Shown: positions 44,931 to 55,074 of the stretch, in pieces
How the letters are laid out: each line of letters opens with the position of its first letter
Numbering within the stretch: the stretch's first letter is position 1
Origin: Aminobacterium sp. MB27-C1
Lineage (GTDB): Bacteria > Synergistota > Synergistia > Synergistales > Aminobacteriaceae
Assembly: GCF_030908405.1 (NCBI RefSeq)
Contig: NZ_CP133089.1
Span: 2,046,001-2,110,000, forward strand
DNA: 64,000 nucleotides
Direction: 5' to 3'
Translations under genes and position numbers: made by a program
The notes under the pieces: model-generated
What the model was told of the DNA's origin: nothing
Databases searched by the model: none
Seen by the model: the letters and a program-made list of their open reading frames with translations, nothing else

Positions 44931-46139
44931 TTACAGATTTTTTGCGTCTCTCGCCAAAGCCTCTGCACGATCTGTCTTTTCCCAAGCAGGAATCGGATCA
45001 AGATCAATACGTCCCATATGCCCGTAAGCGGCAAGACGACGATATTGAGGTTTCCTCAAGTCAAGATCTCGAATAATAGCTGCCGGTCTGAAATCAAAAT
45101 GTTTCTCTACAAGATCGGTAAGAGCGTCATCAGAAATCTTACCTGTGCCAAATGTATCAACCATAACCGAGACAGGCTCAGCTACGCCAATAGCATAGGC
45201 AATCTGAATAAGGCATTTTTCTGCCAAACCTGCTGCGACAACATTCTTCGCCGCATATCTGGTCATATAAGCTCCTGAACGGTCCACTTTTGTGGGGTCC
45301 TTGCCGGAAAAAGCACCGCCTCCGTGAGAAACCCAGCCGCCGTATGTATCTACAATGATTTTTCGGCCAGTCAAACCAGTATCCGCCATAGGGCCACCTT
45401 TAACAAAGCGCCCCGTCGGGTTGATAAGAATTCGTGTTTCAGGTTTCATTAAATATTCAGGTATAACAGGTGCAATAACGTGTTCAATAATATCGTTTCG
45501 AATCTGAGTCTCTGTTGCACCAGGATGATGCTGGGCAGATACAACAATAGTTTCTGCCATAATAGCCTGACCGTCTACATATTCAAGGGTAACCTGCGTT
45601 TTTCCATCGGGGCGAAGATAGGGTATTGTTCCATTTTTACGAACCAGAGATAAACGACGTGCAAGGCGATGGGCCAAAGCGATGGGCATGGGCAGATATT
45701 CTTCTGTCTCGTTACAGGCATATCCAATCATCATACCCTGGTCACCTGCTCCGATCTTTGATACTTCCGCCTCTCCAAGTGCTGCCTGAGCACGAACCTC
45801 GAGAGCTGAATCTACTCCCTGTGCTATGTCAGAAGACTGTTCATCTATAGCGGTAAGAACGGCGCACGTATCACCATCAAAACCATATTTGGCTCTGGTA
45901 TATCCTATCTCTTTCACGATATCCCGTGCTAACTTTGGAATATCCACATACGTGGATGTACTAATTTCTCCTGCAACCATAACCATTCCAGTTGTTACAA
46001 GAGTCTCACACGCAACTCGCCCCATAGGGTCGTCTGCTAAAATTGCATCAAGAATTCCATCGGAAATCTGATCTGCAACTTTGTCAGGGTGTCCTTCTGT
46101 TACGGATTCAGACGTAATCAGAAACTTTCTGTCTGCCAT
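44931..46139 (-). CDS. metK: S-adenosylmethionine synthetase
   Basis: Makes SAM from ATP and methionine. All signatures visible: [26 protein letters not shown], and [19 protein letters not shown]; length 402 is slightly above the usual 385-400. Preceded by a SAM-I riboswitch and terminator, so transcription is shut off when SAM is abundant. Confidence 0.97.
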   Translation of the reverse strand: MADRKFLITSESVTEGHPDKVADQISDGILDAILADDPMGRVACETLVTTGMVMVAGEISTSTYVDIPKLARDIVKEIGYTRAKYGFDGDTCAVLTAIDEQSSDIAQGVDSALEVRAQAALGEAEVSKIGAGDQGMMIGYACNETEEYLPMPIALAHRLARRLSLVRKNGTIPYLRPDGKTQVTLEYVDGQAIMAETIVVSAQHHPGATETQIRNDIIEHVIAPVIPEYLMKPETRILINPTGRFVKGGPMADTGLTGRKIIVDTYGGWVSHGGGAFSGKDPTKVDRSGAYMTRYAAKNVVAAGLAEKCLIQIAYAIGVAEPVSVMVDTFGTGKISDDALTDLVEKHFDFRPAAIIRDLDLRKPQYRRLAAYGHMGRIDLDPIPAWEKTDRAEALARDAKNL

Positions 46140-46170
46140 TTAGCAACCTCCAATACTACAGATATAATAA

Positions 46171-46207
46171 AAAAAGAGCCCATTCCCCAAGAGGAAGAGC
46201 TCTTTTC
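46171..46207 (-). terminator. Intrinsic terminator of the metK riboswitch
   Basis: On the minus strand AAGAGC...GGCTCTTTTTT hairpin between the SAM-I aptamer and the metK ATG; the off state of the switch. Confidence 0.75.
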
Positions 46208-46230
46208 ATATACAAAAAGTAACACTTTCC

Positions 46231-46336
46231 TCTCTTATCATCCAGCTATGCAGCTGCAGGTATTGGCACCATACCTTGTTGCTGGCAGGTTGCCGGGCTT
46301 CATCGGGCCAGTCCCTCCACCTCTCAGGATAAGAGA
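46231..46336 (-). ncRNA. SAM-I riboswitch (S box)
   Basis: Minus-strand RNA shows the S-box core in order: P1 strand TCTTATC, GAGAGGTGGAGGGACTGGCCC, the GATGAAGCCCGGCAACC core, and the closing GATAAGAGA. About 90 nt upstream of metK with a terminator downstream. Confidence 0.95.
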
Positions 46337-46370
46337 TACATTTGTAAAGTATCGAAACATCAGCTTAAGA

Positions 46371-46399
46371 ATTATAGAGCATATTCTGAAAGTGTCAAC
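46371..46399 (-). promoter_or_regulatory. Promoter of metK
   Basis: Consensus sigma-70 promoter on the minus strand: TTGACA (46394-46399), 17 nt, TATAAT (46371-46376), just upstream of the riboswitch. Confidence 0.75.
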
Positions 46400-46466
46400 A
46401 GGCAAACTAACTTTCATTACGATATACTTAGAGTAAGTATAAAAGAGAGACGGAGAGACGATTAGA

Positions 46467-47261
46467 ATGAAAATTTTTAGAAGAAAGAAAAAAATCGGTT
46501 TGGCACTCGGAGGTGGCGCAGTTCTTGGGGCAGCCCATATAGGGGTACTCAAAGTCTTTGACGAATATAATATACCGGTCAGCTATATTGCAGGAACAAG
46601 TATCGGAGCCGTTATCTCTGCTTTTTTTGCTTTCGATAAAGGATGGCAAGAGATCGAGAAGATAGCGAAAGGGCTCAATTGGCTCGATATATCTGCTATC
46701 TCTCCATCGCAATTTGGCCTAGGCCTGCTTTCTAATAAAAAACTCGGCAAATTTATAGTAGATAATCTTGGAGATGTGTCCTTTGATGAGGCACATATCC
46801 CCCTAGCAATGATAGCCACTGATATTACGAATGGAGAAAAAGTAGTGTTAAAAAAAGGGAATGTAGCGACTGCCGTAATGGCAAGCACGTGCATTCCCGG
46901 TATTTTTGCACCTGTCGAAATAGATAACCGCCTTCTCGTTGATGGCGAACTTGTTGAAAATGTTCCGGTGACACCCTTAAAAGAGATGGGGGCTAATTTC
47001 ATTATCGGTGTTGACCTCTTTGCCAAATTCAAACAAAAGAGACCAGAAAACATTATAGAAGTGCTATTGAAATCTTTTCATATCTCTCTGCAAACAGCTA
47101 CAAAATTGCAAACGGAAGAAGCCAATATTCTTATCAGGCCCGACCTCTCCCCTTTCAATACGTTCTCCGTTGAGCAAACCGATGCCTTAATTGAAATAGG
47201 TTACAAAGAAACCCAAAAAATTTTTACAGAAAAAAATCTCTTCAGCAGGGCTTTTCTATAG
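46467..47261 (+). CDS. Patatin-like phospholipase (RssA-like)
   Basis: A 264-residue patatin-fold hydrolase. Oxyanion loop GGGAVLGAAHIG, nucleophile elbow GTSIG and the dyad Asp in LVDGELVENVP (DGE in place of the usual DGG). Probably hydrolyses membrane lipids or acyl esters in the cytoplasm. Confidence 0.88.
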   Translation: MKIFRRKKKIGLALGGGAVLGAAHIGVLKVFDEYNIPVSYIAGTSIGAVISAFFAFDKGWQEIEKIAKGLNWLDISAISPSQFGLGLLSNKKLGKFIVDNLGDVSFDEAHIPLAMIATDITNGEKVVLKKGNVATAVMASTCIPGIFAPVEIDNRLLVDGELVENVPVTPLKEMGANFIIGVDLFAKFKQKRPENIIEVLLKSFHISLQTATKLQTEEANILIRPDLSPFNTFSVEQTDALIEIGYKETQKIFTEKNLFSRAFL

Positions 47262-47488
47262 CTTCCAATCAATAGATTGTTGCCTTGGTAATTTTCTAGA
47301 ATCTTTTTTAATTAATTATGATAGTATTTAATATAAACGTACGATATTTAAAGTTATTAAAAACTGTTAACCTTCATAATTATTAAATTCAACAACTTAT
47401 TCTAGTCTGCAATTCTCTTCTATCCAGCATTCTTCTACTCACTCTATAGAGAATGATATAAAAATACATCGTGATAAGGAGCGTAAAA

Positions 47489-49768
47489 ATGCATTCAAAA
47501 TCTCGAAAAGTATTAATGCTTTGTAATGTGGGAATTTCTGCAATGTATAATTTTTTCTCCCGTAATGATGATCCTCAAAAGGAAAAAAAAATAGTTGATA
47601 AAATAACAAATTGTTATGAATGTCGCAAAAAGGAAATGCAAGATAAAACATCTTTCCCCTTTCAAGATTTCGCCAATGACGTAATTAAGCAGCTTCATCC
47701 TGAAAAACAATCTACACTAACGGAAGATTTTTTATGCGGCAATGACAATCTCAAAGAAAAAGACCTACGTAAAGAGCATTATCCATCTGCTGAATGCCAA
47801 AGTATTGTGGGATGGCTCTTAGATAATGCAAATAAAAACGATCAAAGGATGGATCTTACCATTTATTTCTTTCCTTCAAAAGAATCGGTTGAATCTAAAT
47901 TTACGGCAGGATTTAATCATTTATTCCTAGAAAGTAAAGGAATGTCACTGGTTTTTCCAAATTTAAATGTGAATTGTAAAATACATCCACTAGACATACA
48001 AGTTAGAACAACTGAAAATTTTTTTAAAAGCGTTGATTTGCTATATAAAGAATATGAAAACATAAAAAAGGAATATGAAGGGAAAAATGAAAATATCGAA
48101 ATAATTATTAATAGCACCGGGGGATATAAATCCATCTCTGCTTATGCTTCGCTGTACGGTCAAATTAACAACATCCCATTGATTTATACATTTGAAAAGG
48201 AAACACGAAGCATAGAACTCACATCTCTTCCTATTTCATATGCTATAGGTGCTATGGATGAAGAGATATCTATGCTACGAGGATTAAACAAAATAGACCC
48301 AACTTATCGAAGTGAGTTAAAGAAAAAGGGAAATCTTCCACGCTGGATAGAAAGTCTTTTTCTTGGAGAATCAAACTCTAACCTCATTGACATACTCATA
48401 AATCAATACGACAGTGGGCATTATAAATTAACAGGAGTAGGAACGGGACTTATCAACCGATTAAGCGAAAAGAACGCTCCTCTTGGCTTTTATTTTAAAG
48501 AACTCGTAACAGGCATATGGAGTGAACTCTGGATAGGAGATCAGATACCAGAAACAGTAGAACATTCTCGTCGCCATTCTAAACGGCTTATGGAAATAGC
48601 GGAAAATTTTTTCCGTAGTGCCGAAACATTTTTCCATACAATGCAACTTGATGAAGACTTTCCCCTAGCACTTTTAACAGCAGCTATCTATCTTCATGAT
48701 ATTGGACACACAGCTGCCATATTTCCTGTAGATCCTCAAGAAAAAGTCCAAGGACATTTTCCATTGGGAATGTTTCCTTCAGCAGTAAGAGAAATACATC
48801 ATCTTCTTTCATATGAATTAATAAAGTTTAAAAGCAATGACTTATTTCCGCCTCATGATAGTTTTGATAATAAATCAAACACAATTCTAGAAGACATAAA
48901 GAGAGCAGTTCCCTTTGTATGCGCATACCACAGAGGTTACACTCCACTAAGAAAAAATCTAAATTTAGAGGAATTTAAAAAAAGCGGGAAAAAAACCATT
49001 TACGAAATTGCAAGTTTTTTAAACGAAGAAAAATTTGAAATGAGTTTAAAATCTCTAGCAGAACAAATTGAGAACAAAGATTTTTCAGAAAAACAAAAAA
49101 AACAAATCATTAAAGTGACAGCATTGCTTCGACTAGTTGATGCTTGTGATATGCAATCAGACAGAACGGGGAGCAAAACATTTCTTAATGCTCGACTTAA
49201 GCGTACACAAACTGAGGCTAAAGCGCTATGGACTCAACTAGAACATCTACTCGAAATTCTCTCTGAAAACGACAAAGAAAGAACGGACTTAGAAAAGCTT
49301 ATTAACTACATAAAAACAATAAGAAAAGCTGGAGAAAGTTTCTCTCCTCAAGATGCTATTAACGGCACATTAAACCCCAAAACACAAAAAGACATTGATG
49401 AGACAACTAAAGAGCTATATCCATTAATTTTTCAAGTGTTAAAAGATACTAGAGAAAATCAATCTCTCAACCAGTTATTTGAAAACCCTAAAACGTCACA
49501 AATAGTATTTATATTGTCTCTTATAAATCGAATAGCTTTTAAATGGGAACAATTTATCCATTTCTATAAACACCGCGCTATTGATTTTGTTTTACCTGTA
49601 TCTAACGATACAAACAATGGAATAGATATCCAAATTTTGGGGAACAATAACGAACTCTTAAAAAAAGCCAAAAAAGAGATTGATAAAGAGTACGCTGCAG
49701 TAAAAGACGTATTAGAAGAACTCTCTTTTACTGTAAAAACACAGTGCCATAAAGGAGGCGTGAAATAA
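47489..49768 (+). CDS. CARF-HD ancillary protein of the type III-B CRISPR system
   Basis: A 759-residue protein with no close match to a named Cas family. The N-terminal 245 residues form a CARF domain of the Csm6/Csx1/APE2256 kind: KVLMLCNVGIS first strand and INSTGGYKSISAYASLYGQ near residue 207, then IPLIYTFEK. The second half has an HD hydrolase: VEHSRRHSKRL (near 357), YLHDIGHT (near 400), REIHHLLSYE and VCAYHRGYTP (near 480), and RLVDACDMQSDR (near 552), giving the H-HD-H-H-D metal site. No HEPN RxxxxH pair is apparent. The start is the ATG at 47489 (AGGAG 8 nt before). It ends 1 nt before cmr1. Expected to be switched by cyclic oligoadenylate; whether HD cuts nucleic acid, a nucleotide or the messenger itself is open. 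Confidence 0.8.
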   Translation: MHSKSRKVLMLCNVGISAMYNFFSRNDDPQKEKKIVDKITNCYECRKKEMQDKTSFPFQDFANDVIKQLHPEKQSTLTEDFLCGNDNLKEKDLRKEHYPSAECQSIVGWLLDNANKNDQRMDLTIYFFPSKESVESKFTAGFNHLFLESKGMSLVFPNLNVNCKIHPLDIQVRTTENFFKSVDLLYKEYENIKKEYEGKNENIEIIINSTGGYKSISAYASLYGQINNIPLIYTFEKETRSIELTSLPISYAIGAMDEEISMLRGLNKIDPTYRSELKKKGNLPRWIESLFLGESNSNLIDILINQYDSGHYKLTGVGTGLINRLSEKNAPLGFYFKELVTGIWSELWIGDQIPETVEHSRRHSKRLMEIAENFFRSAETFFHTMQLDEDFPLALLTAAIYLHDIGHTAAIFPVDPQEKVQGHFPLGMFPSAVREIHHLLSYELIKFKSNDLFPPHDSFDNKSNTILEDIKRAVPFVCAYHRGYTPLRKNLNLEEFKKSGKKTIYEIASFLNEEKFEMSLKSLAEQIENKDFSEKQKKQIIKVTALLRLVDACDMQSDRTGSKTFLNARLKRTQTEAKALWTQLEHLLEILSENDKERTDLEKLINYIKTIRKAGESFSPQDAINGTLNPKTQKDIDETTKELYPLIFQVLKDTRENQSLNQLFENPKTSQIVFILSLINRIAFKWEQFIHFYKHRAIDFVLPVSNDTNNGIDIQILGNNNELLKKAKKEIDKEYAAVKDVLEELSFTVKTQCHKGGVK

Positions 49769-49769
49769 A

Positions 49770-51068
49770 TTGCCACGAACAATAAAAACCTTAGCTCCTC
49801 AATTGCCTAAATTAGCCCCTAATAACGATAATTACATTAAAAAAAGCTACGACATTACCGTCGTAACCCCCCTCTTTGGTGGTGGAGTTGAAGCTGGTAA
49901 AGTTGATACGAAGCATCCTATTCGTGAAACCTCTATTCGAGGGCAACTGCGTTTCTGGTGGAGAGCCACCGTAGGGCAAAGATATGAAACACCTGAAAAG
50001 CTAGCAGAAGCAGAGAGTGAGCTATGGGGATCAACGGAAAAAGCAAGCAAAGTAAGGGTAAAAGTAACAAAAACGGATAAATTGTCTTATAGAAATCATG
50101 ATAAAAATTATAATTTCGATCAGAATTCCCCTAAATTATATGCTCTTTTTTCTGCAAAACAAAATAAGAACAATATTGCCAAAGAGGGTTTTACTTTTAA
50201 TTTGGAAATCGCTTTGGAAAAAAGGATTAATATCGACTCTCCCCAAGATGCCCCCGATCAACACAAAAAAAATTCAGAAGATATTTTAAAAGCACTAAAA
50301 GCCTGGGTAAATTTTGGGGGAATAGGCGCCAGAACTCGAAGGGGATGCGGGGCTCTTTATTGTCGCGAGCTTTCACCCTCAGAAAACGAAGACATTTTAG
50401 CATGGCTAAAAACAAACTTCGGAGAATATTTGAACTCTAAGAAAACACGCCCTTGGCCCACTATGGCTCACACTATAATTGCTAAAAAATCAAATCCCAT
50501 GGAGAACATACAAGCGTGGGAAAATGTTATTTCTTTATATAAGAGTTTTCGCCAAGGAAAGCACTTTAGACGTAATGAAGGTCAAGAAAGAAACAATCCA
50601 GAGCACTCACGCTGGCCAGAACCTGACTCAATTCGAAAGATAGCAACGGCCCTCAAAAGTAACCCAACTGACATCGATAAACTGGTTGTTTCCGCCGCTT
50701 TCGGCCTGCCTATCGTAACCAAGTTTAAAGACAAAGGAGATCCTGAAGAAACAACTCTATACCCTATATACAAAAAAGAGCAAAAAGAACGCATGGCAAG
50801 CTCTCTTATTCTAAAGCCCCTTGCTATTTCTTATCATAAAGGTATCCCTATTGTAGTTCAACTTCGTGCCCCCTTACCAGAAACTTTAAAGATAGAGGGA
50901 GAAAAAGAAATTAGCTATTCTGTACCAATCCCAGACGCTAACGTTCCTCATCAGGCGACCAAATATCATAACTCTCCTATGGGGGCAGACTGCTTCAATA
51001 GCGGAAAGGCTCTGGAGGCTTTTATATCTTATATGAAAGAAAACGAGTTTGCGGAGGTGGAAGCATGA
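49770..51068 (+). CDS. cmr1: Type III-B RAMP protein Cmr1
   Basis: Cas7-like subunit at the head of the Cmr complex, near the 3' end of the crRNA. YDITVVTPLFGGGVEAGKVD and the Cmr1 signature RETSIRGQLRFWWRA are clear; the C-terminal glycine-rich GGIGARTRRGCGALY is the RAMP loop. Start TTG at 49770 with AAAGGAGG upstream; translationally linked to the CARF-HD gene before it and to cmr2 (ATGA overlap). Confidence 0.95.
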   Translation: MPRTIKTLAPQLPKLAPNNDNYIKKSYDITVVTPLFGGGVEAGKVDTKHPIRETSIRGQLRFWWRATVGQRYETPEKLAEAESELWGSTEKASKVRVKVTKTDKLSYRNHDKNYNFDQNSPKLYALFSAKQNKNNIAKEGFTFNLEIALEKRINIDSPQDAPDQHKKNSEDILKALKAWVNFGGIGARTRRGCGALYCRELSPSENEDILAWLKTNFGEYLNSKKTRPWPTMAHTIIAKKSNPMENIQAWENVISLYKSFRQGKHFRRNEGQERNNPEHSRWPEPDSIRKIATALKSNPTDIDKLVVSAAFGLPIVTKFKDKGDPEETTLYPIYKKEQKERMASSLILKPLAISYHKGIPIVVQLRAPLPETLKIEGEKEISYSVPIPDANVPHQATKYHNSPMGADCFNSGKALEAFISYMKENEFAEVEA

Positions 51069-52882
51069 ACTTCGACAAATATTTATTTAACTTTTCAATA
51101 GGCCCCGTCCAACCATTTATTGCCGCTGCGAGAAGAACGAGAGATCTATGGTTTGGTTCTCAACTTCTTTCGGAACTCAGTTTTATTGCTGCTAAAACTA
51201 TTAGCGAAACTGGAGGAGAACTCATCTTCCCCCACCCTAATGTTCTTGAATTTGCGGATAAATCAGAGATCAACGTAGCAAATATCATTTTGGCTGAAAT
51301 TCCAAAAGAAGGCAAAACACCACAGCAAATGGTAGAAAAAACTGAAAATGCAGTTAAAGAGAAGTGGAAAGAATGTGCAAAGAAAGTCTTCGAAAAGTAT
51401 CAAGAAATAATTGACCAGGAAATATGGGATTCCCAAATCAACGACGCTTTGGAATTTTTTGCAGCATGGGTTCCCATTTATAACAACGACTATAAAGCGG
51501 CAAGGGATAGACTGAATGAAATTTTTGCCGCTCGCAAAAATAGCAGAGATTTCAATCAACCTTCTTTAAATGCTAATGAACGCTACCTTGAAAAATCCCC
51601 ACTAGACGGACGAAATGAAACAATTCTCGATACAAATAGTGGGAAATCTTTTGACCCCGAAAAACTCCCAGAAGAAATTCAACGTCAACTTCGCTTAAAG
51701 AAAAATGAATTTCTAGATGCTATAGGTATGATAAAAAGGGGGTCAGAAATAAAACAATTTCCTTCTGTTGATAGAGTCGCAATTGATCCCTGGATTCGCC
51801 ATATTGCAAAAAACTCGAACAGCACCAAGAAACTAGAAGAAATCAAAAAAATTTGCGAAAAACTTCCACAAGTGATTAAAGTGAAAAGCCAAGCTTATAA
51901 AACTTTTCCTTTTGAAGGCTCTATTCTCTATCTCAACCGTCATAAGAGTATAAAAGAAGAACTCAGCTTTAAAAAGGACTCCATTGAAGAAAAAAAGCTA
52001 GAAGAGATAGCTAAAATACTCGAAAAACTCTATAAAGTAACATACAGACCTTCGTCTTATTTTGCAATGATAAAAGCAGATGGAGACAAAATGGGCAATA
52101 CTATATCGAAAATTACAACTAAAGAAGGACTCAAAAACTTCTCTTCTGCCCTCTCTGACTTTGCTTTAGTAGCACCCCAAATTGTTACAGAAAAAGGAGG
52201 AGCTTGTATTTATGCGGGAGGCGACGACGTCTTTGCCTTCTTACCTCTTGATACGTGCCTATCTTGCGCCCGAAAACTCAGAGAAGAATTTAAGAAAAAA
52301 ATGAGTAAAATAAAAAAAGATTCAACTCTCTCGGTAGGCATCTCTATTGGTCACTTTTTAGAACCAATGGACTCTCTTATCCATTTCGCTAATCAGGCTG
52401 AAAAAATGGCCAAAGAGGGCGAAAAAAAAGAAGATGAACGAAATGGGCTCGCTATAACAGTTCAAACCCGAGGCAATGCCCCCATCGGAGTTAGAGAGCA
52501 ATGGAAAGATGAAAAAGATGCAGAGTCTCTAGATAATAGAATTATGTCTTGGAGAAACGCCTTCAAAAATAACTCTTTGCCGTTCAATTTCCCTTATAGC
52601 CTGCACATTTTAGAGGAATACTATTTAAATTGGAGCAATGAAACGCTTGTCAATAAAGCCTTACCTGCAGATCTATTAAGACTTTTCAAGCGGTCTACTA
52701 AATCAAATACGCAGAAAGGGGAAAATACCATGTCAAACAACGATAAGGAAAAAATCACTAAAATACTAGAAAACACCTATTCTGTAGACTGTCTAAAAAA
52801 GTTAACGAATGAAATACTTATTGCGAGGCATATAGAACGCACGCTCTCTTTTCCTACCCCAAGGGATGGTGGAGATCAATGA
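51065..52882 (+). CDS. cmr2: Cmr2 / Cas10 without HD nuclease domain
   Basis: Large subunit that makes cyclic oligoadenylates. The first recognisable motif, FSIGPVQPFIAAARRTRDLW, begins at residue 9; in full Cmr2 proteins this follows an HD domain of roughly 200 residues, so HD is missing. Two palm domains are present: SSYFAMIKADGDKMG near 338 and the catalytic GGDD in YAGGDDVFAF near 385. 605 residues is correspondingly short. The missing DNase domain means the complex relies on Cmr4 RNA cleavage and cOA signalling. Confidence 0.94.
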   Translation: MNFDKYLFNFSIGPVQPFIAAARRTRDLWFGSQLLSELSFIAAKTISETGGELIFPHPNVLEFADKSEINVANIILAEIPKEGKTPQQMVEKTENAVKEKWKECAKKVFEKYQEIIDQEIWDSQINDALEFFAAWVPIYNNDYKAARDRLNEIFAARKNSRDFNQPSLNANERYLEKSPLDGRNETILDTNSGKSFDPEKLPEEIQRQLRLKKNEFLDAIGMIKRGSEIKQFPSVDRVAIDPWIRHIAKNSNSTKKLEEIKKICEKLPQVIKVKSQAYKTFPFEGSILYLNRHKSIKEELSFKKDSIEEKKLEEIAKILEKLYKVTYRPSSYFAMIKADGDKMGNTISKITTKEGLKNFSSALSDFALVAPQIVTEKGGACIYAGGDDVFAFLPLDTCLSCARKLREEFKKKMSKIKKDSTLSVGISIGHFLEPMDSLIHFANQAEKMAKEGEKKEDERNGLAITVQTRGNAPIGVREQWKDEKDAESLDNRIMSWRNAFKNNSLPFNFPYSLHILEEYYLNWSNETLVNKALPADLLRLFKRSTKSNTQKGENTMSNNDKEKITKILENTYSVDCLKKLTNEILIARHIERTLSFPTPRDGGDQ

Positions 52883-54117
52883 CAAAAAGCCCTAAAACTA
52901 TAAAAATAACTCCCAGAGACCCTTTAGTTGCAAGGGACGGTCGGCCTTTTTCCGAAGGGAAACGCATGAAATCGCTTGATTGGATTCGGCCATCAGTAGT
53001 AATTGGCTCGTTACGTACTCTTGTTGGGAAGTTAAACCAAAAAGGATTTAATAAAAATACAATAAAGGAACTCAAAGATATTTCTATAACTGGGCCTTTT
53101 CCTTATGTGAATAATAAATTATATTTTCCCACCCCTTTAGATATGGTGTTAAAGGAAGAAGGAACTCAAAACTCCGAAGGAGAAAAATCTACTTATACAA
53201 GTATCCATCAACTAAAACCAGGCAAATATAATGAAGGGGAGGGCTCAACTCTTCCACGATACTTATCACCAGCAATGCTTTATCCAAAAGAACAATTCAA
53301 GCCATTAAAAAGACCTGCGTTCTGCTCTAAAAATCAAATGACTCAATGGCTTTTAACCAAAGACATCAAAACATCTGAATTGAATAAATTACTTCAATAT
53401 AATAAAAAAGATGGTTCTTTTTTTAATAATAACAACGTTATCAACTTTCCTAAAAAAGAAGAACGGATTCACCTTAAAATATGTCCTGAATCTGGATCTG
53501 CAGAAGAAGGGAAGCTCTTTTCATCTATTGGTCTTGATATGAACATACATGACAATAATGGGGACATTCTCCCTCTTGAAATGTTAGCCAAATTAGATAC
53601 AGATATTCCCCAAAATGAATTATTTAAAATCATTTCTAAGCTTAATCATATCCATCCTTGCGGAGGAGAGAGAAGACTTGTCAAATGGAATATATGTAAC
53701 AACTTAGAAAAAATATGGGAATGCCCTAAAGAAATACAAGAAGCCATTAAAAGAGAAAAGAAACTTCGAATGGTTCTGGCAACACCTGCTATTTTTGAAA
53801 ATGGATGGTTGCCTGGTTGGCTTACAATCAAAGAAGAACATGAAACAAAATGCATAGGTACCATTCCAGGAACAGAAATAGAAGTTCAACTCGTATCTGT
53901 GGTTAATGAAAGATGGCAGCCTCTTTCCGGTTGGTCTTACGAACGTAATAAACCCAAGCCAATATCTCGAATGGTTCCCGCTGGAAGTGTTTATTTCTTT
54001 AAAATTACAAACTCTGTTTCTGATGAAGATATCGCTAACATGTGGCTTCAATCTGTATGCGATGATACGCAACTAAAAAAAGACGGATTTGGTCTTTCTC
54101 TTTGGGGAATTTGGTAG
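52879..54117 (+). CDS. cmr3: Type III-B RAMP protein Cmr3
   Basis: Cas5-like subunit that binds the crRNA 5' tag. ITPRDPLVARDGRPFSEG and RPSVVIGSLRTLVG are the Cmr3 N-terminal signature. 412 residues, overlap ATGA with cmr2. Confidence 0.94.
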   Translation: MTKSPKTIKITPRDPLVARDGRPFSEGKRMKSLDWIRPSVVIGSLRTLVGKLNQKGFNKNTIKELKDISITGPFPYVNNKLYFPTPLDMVLKEEGTQNSEGEKSTYTSIHQLKPGKYNEGEGSTLPRYLSPAMLYPKEQFKPLKRPAFCSKNQMTQWLLTKDIKTSELNKLLQYNKKDGSFFNNNNVINFPKKEERIHLKICPESGSAEEGKLFSSIGLDMNIHDNNGDILPLEMLAKLDTDIPQNELFKIISKLNHIHPCGGERRLVKWNICNNLEKIWECPKEIQEAIKREKKLRMVLATPAIFENGWLPGWLTIKEEHETKCIGTIPGTEIEVQLVSVVNERWQPLSGWSYERNKPKPISRMVPAGSVYFFKITNSVSDEDIANMWLQSVCDDTQLKKDGFGLSLWGIW

Positions 54118-54147
54118 TCTCAAAACAAAAAATAGGAGATGAAATTC

Positions 54148-55071
54148 ATGTCAGAAAAAAACGATAAAACCATTAATTTTTGGATTCATGCACTCTCGGC
54201 AATTCATGTAGGCACGGGAAAAGGTGCCGGATATATTGATCTTCCAATATCACGAGAGAAAGTAACCAATTGGCCTTATATTCCAGGAAGTACAATTAAG
54301 GGAGTTATTGCCGATTACTATGATGCAAGTGACAGCGGGGATAGACGCGAAAAGGATAAAAAGAAAAAAGCAGCATTCGGTATCGCTGGAGATAATAATA
54401 GTTCTGCTGGTTCACTTGTATTTACCGATGCTCGAATCGTATGTCTTCCCGTTCAAAGCCTTTATGGCACTTTCGCATGGTGTACTTCAGAACTCGTTCT
54501 ACGCTCTCTTTCAAGAGATCTAGAATGGGGCAAACTTTGTTTAGAAGAAGAAATTCCTGTCGCGCCAGAAAATAAAGTTCTTGTTATTGAAGGCTCAAGT
54601 CTCATTGAAAAAAGCAACAAAAAAATATATTTACAGGAACTAGATATGGATACCCAAATTTGCGAAAAAACTGAAAGATTAGCTGAAAAAATTGCAAATC
54701 TCGTGTTCCCTGATGATGAGGAATGGCGAAAGAAATTTAAAGAGAGATTCACAATACTCCCAGAAAATGTATTTAACTATTTTTCCGAAATGGGAACTCA
54801 GGTAGAAGCCAAAATTCGAATAGATCCTAACACAAAAGTTGTAGATAAAGAACAAGGTGGACTATGGTACCAAGAAGCCCTTCCTGCTGAAACCATTCTA
54901 ACTGGGATGGTATGGTGCGACAAAGTTTATGAGGAAAACATCCAAGCCAAAGAGCTTACAGACAAATATTGCACAGGTAAAAAAACGATACAAATTGGCG
55001 GAAAAAACACAACGGGACAAGGAAGAATAACGTTATCCTTCATGGAAGCTAAAAATAAAAAGGAGGATTAA
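54148..55071 (+). CDS. cmr4: Type III-B backbone RNase Cmr4 (Cas7)
   Basis: Backbone subunit repeated along the crRNA that cleaves target RNA. The loop HVGTGKGAGYIDLPISRE holds the catalytic Asp (D before LPISRE); WPYIPGSTIKGVIADYY follows; GGKNTTGQGRI is the C-terminal Gly-rich loop. The ATG at 54148 has AGGAG 9 nt upstream; an ATG at 54139 abuts that site and is unlikely. Confidence 0.95.
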   Translation: MSEKNDKTINFWIHALSAIHVGTGKGAGYIDLPISREKVTNWPYIPGSTIKGVIADYYDASDSGDRREKDKKKKAAFGIAGDNNSSAGSLVFTDARIVCLPVQSLYGTFAWCTSELVLRSLSRDLEWGKLCLEEEIPVAPENKVLVIEGSSLIEKSNKKIYLQELDMDTQICEKTERLAEKIANLVFPDDEEWRKKFKERFTILPENVFNYFSEMGTQVEAKIRIDPNTKVVDKEQGGLWYQEALPAETILTGMVWCDKVYEENIQAKELTDKYCTGKKTIQIGGKNTTGQGRITLSFMEAKNKKED

Positions 55072-55074
55072 GCC

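Noticed and set aside
47262-47488. Specific promoter or small RNA before the CARF-HD gene
   Set aside because: The gap is AT-rich with several weak -10-like boxes, including TATAAA near 47457, but no pair stands out.
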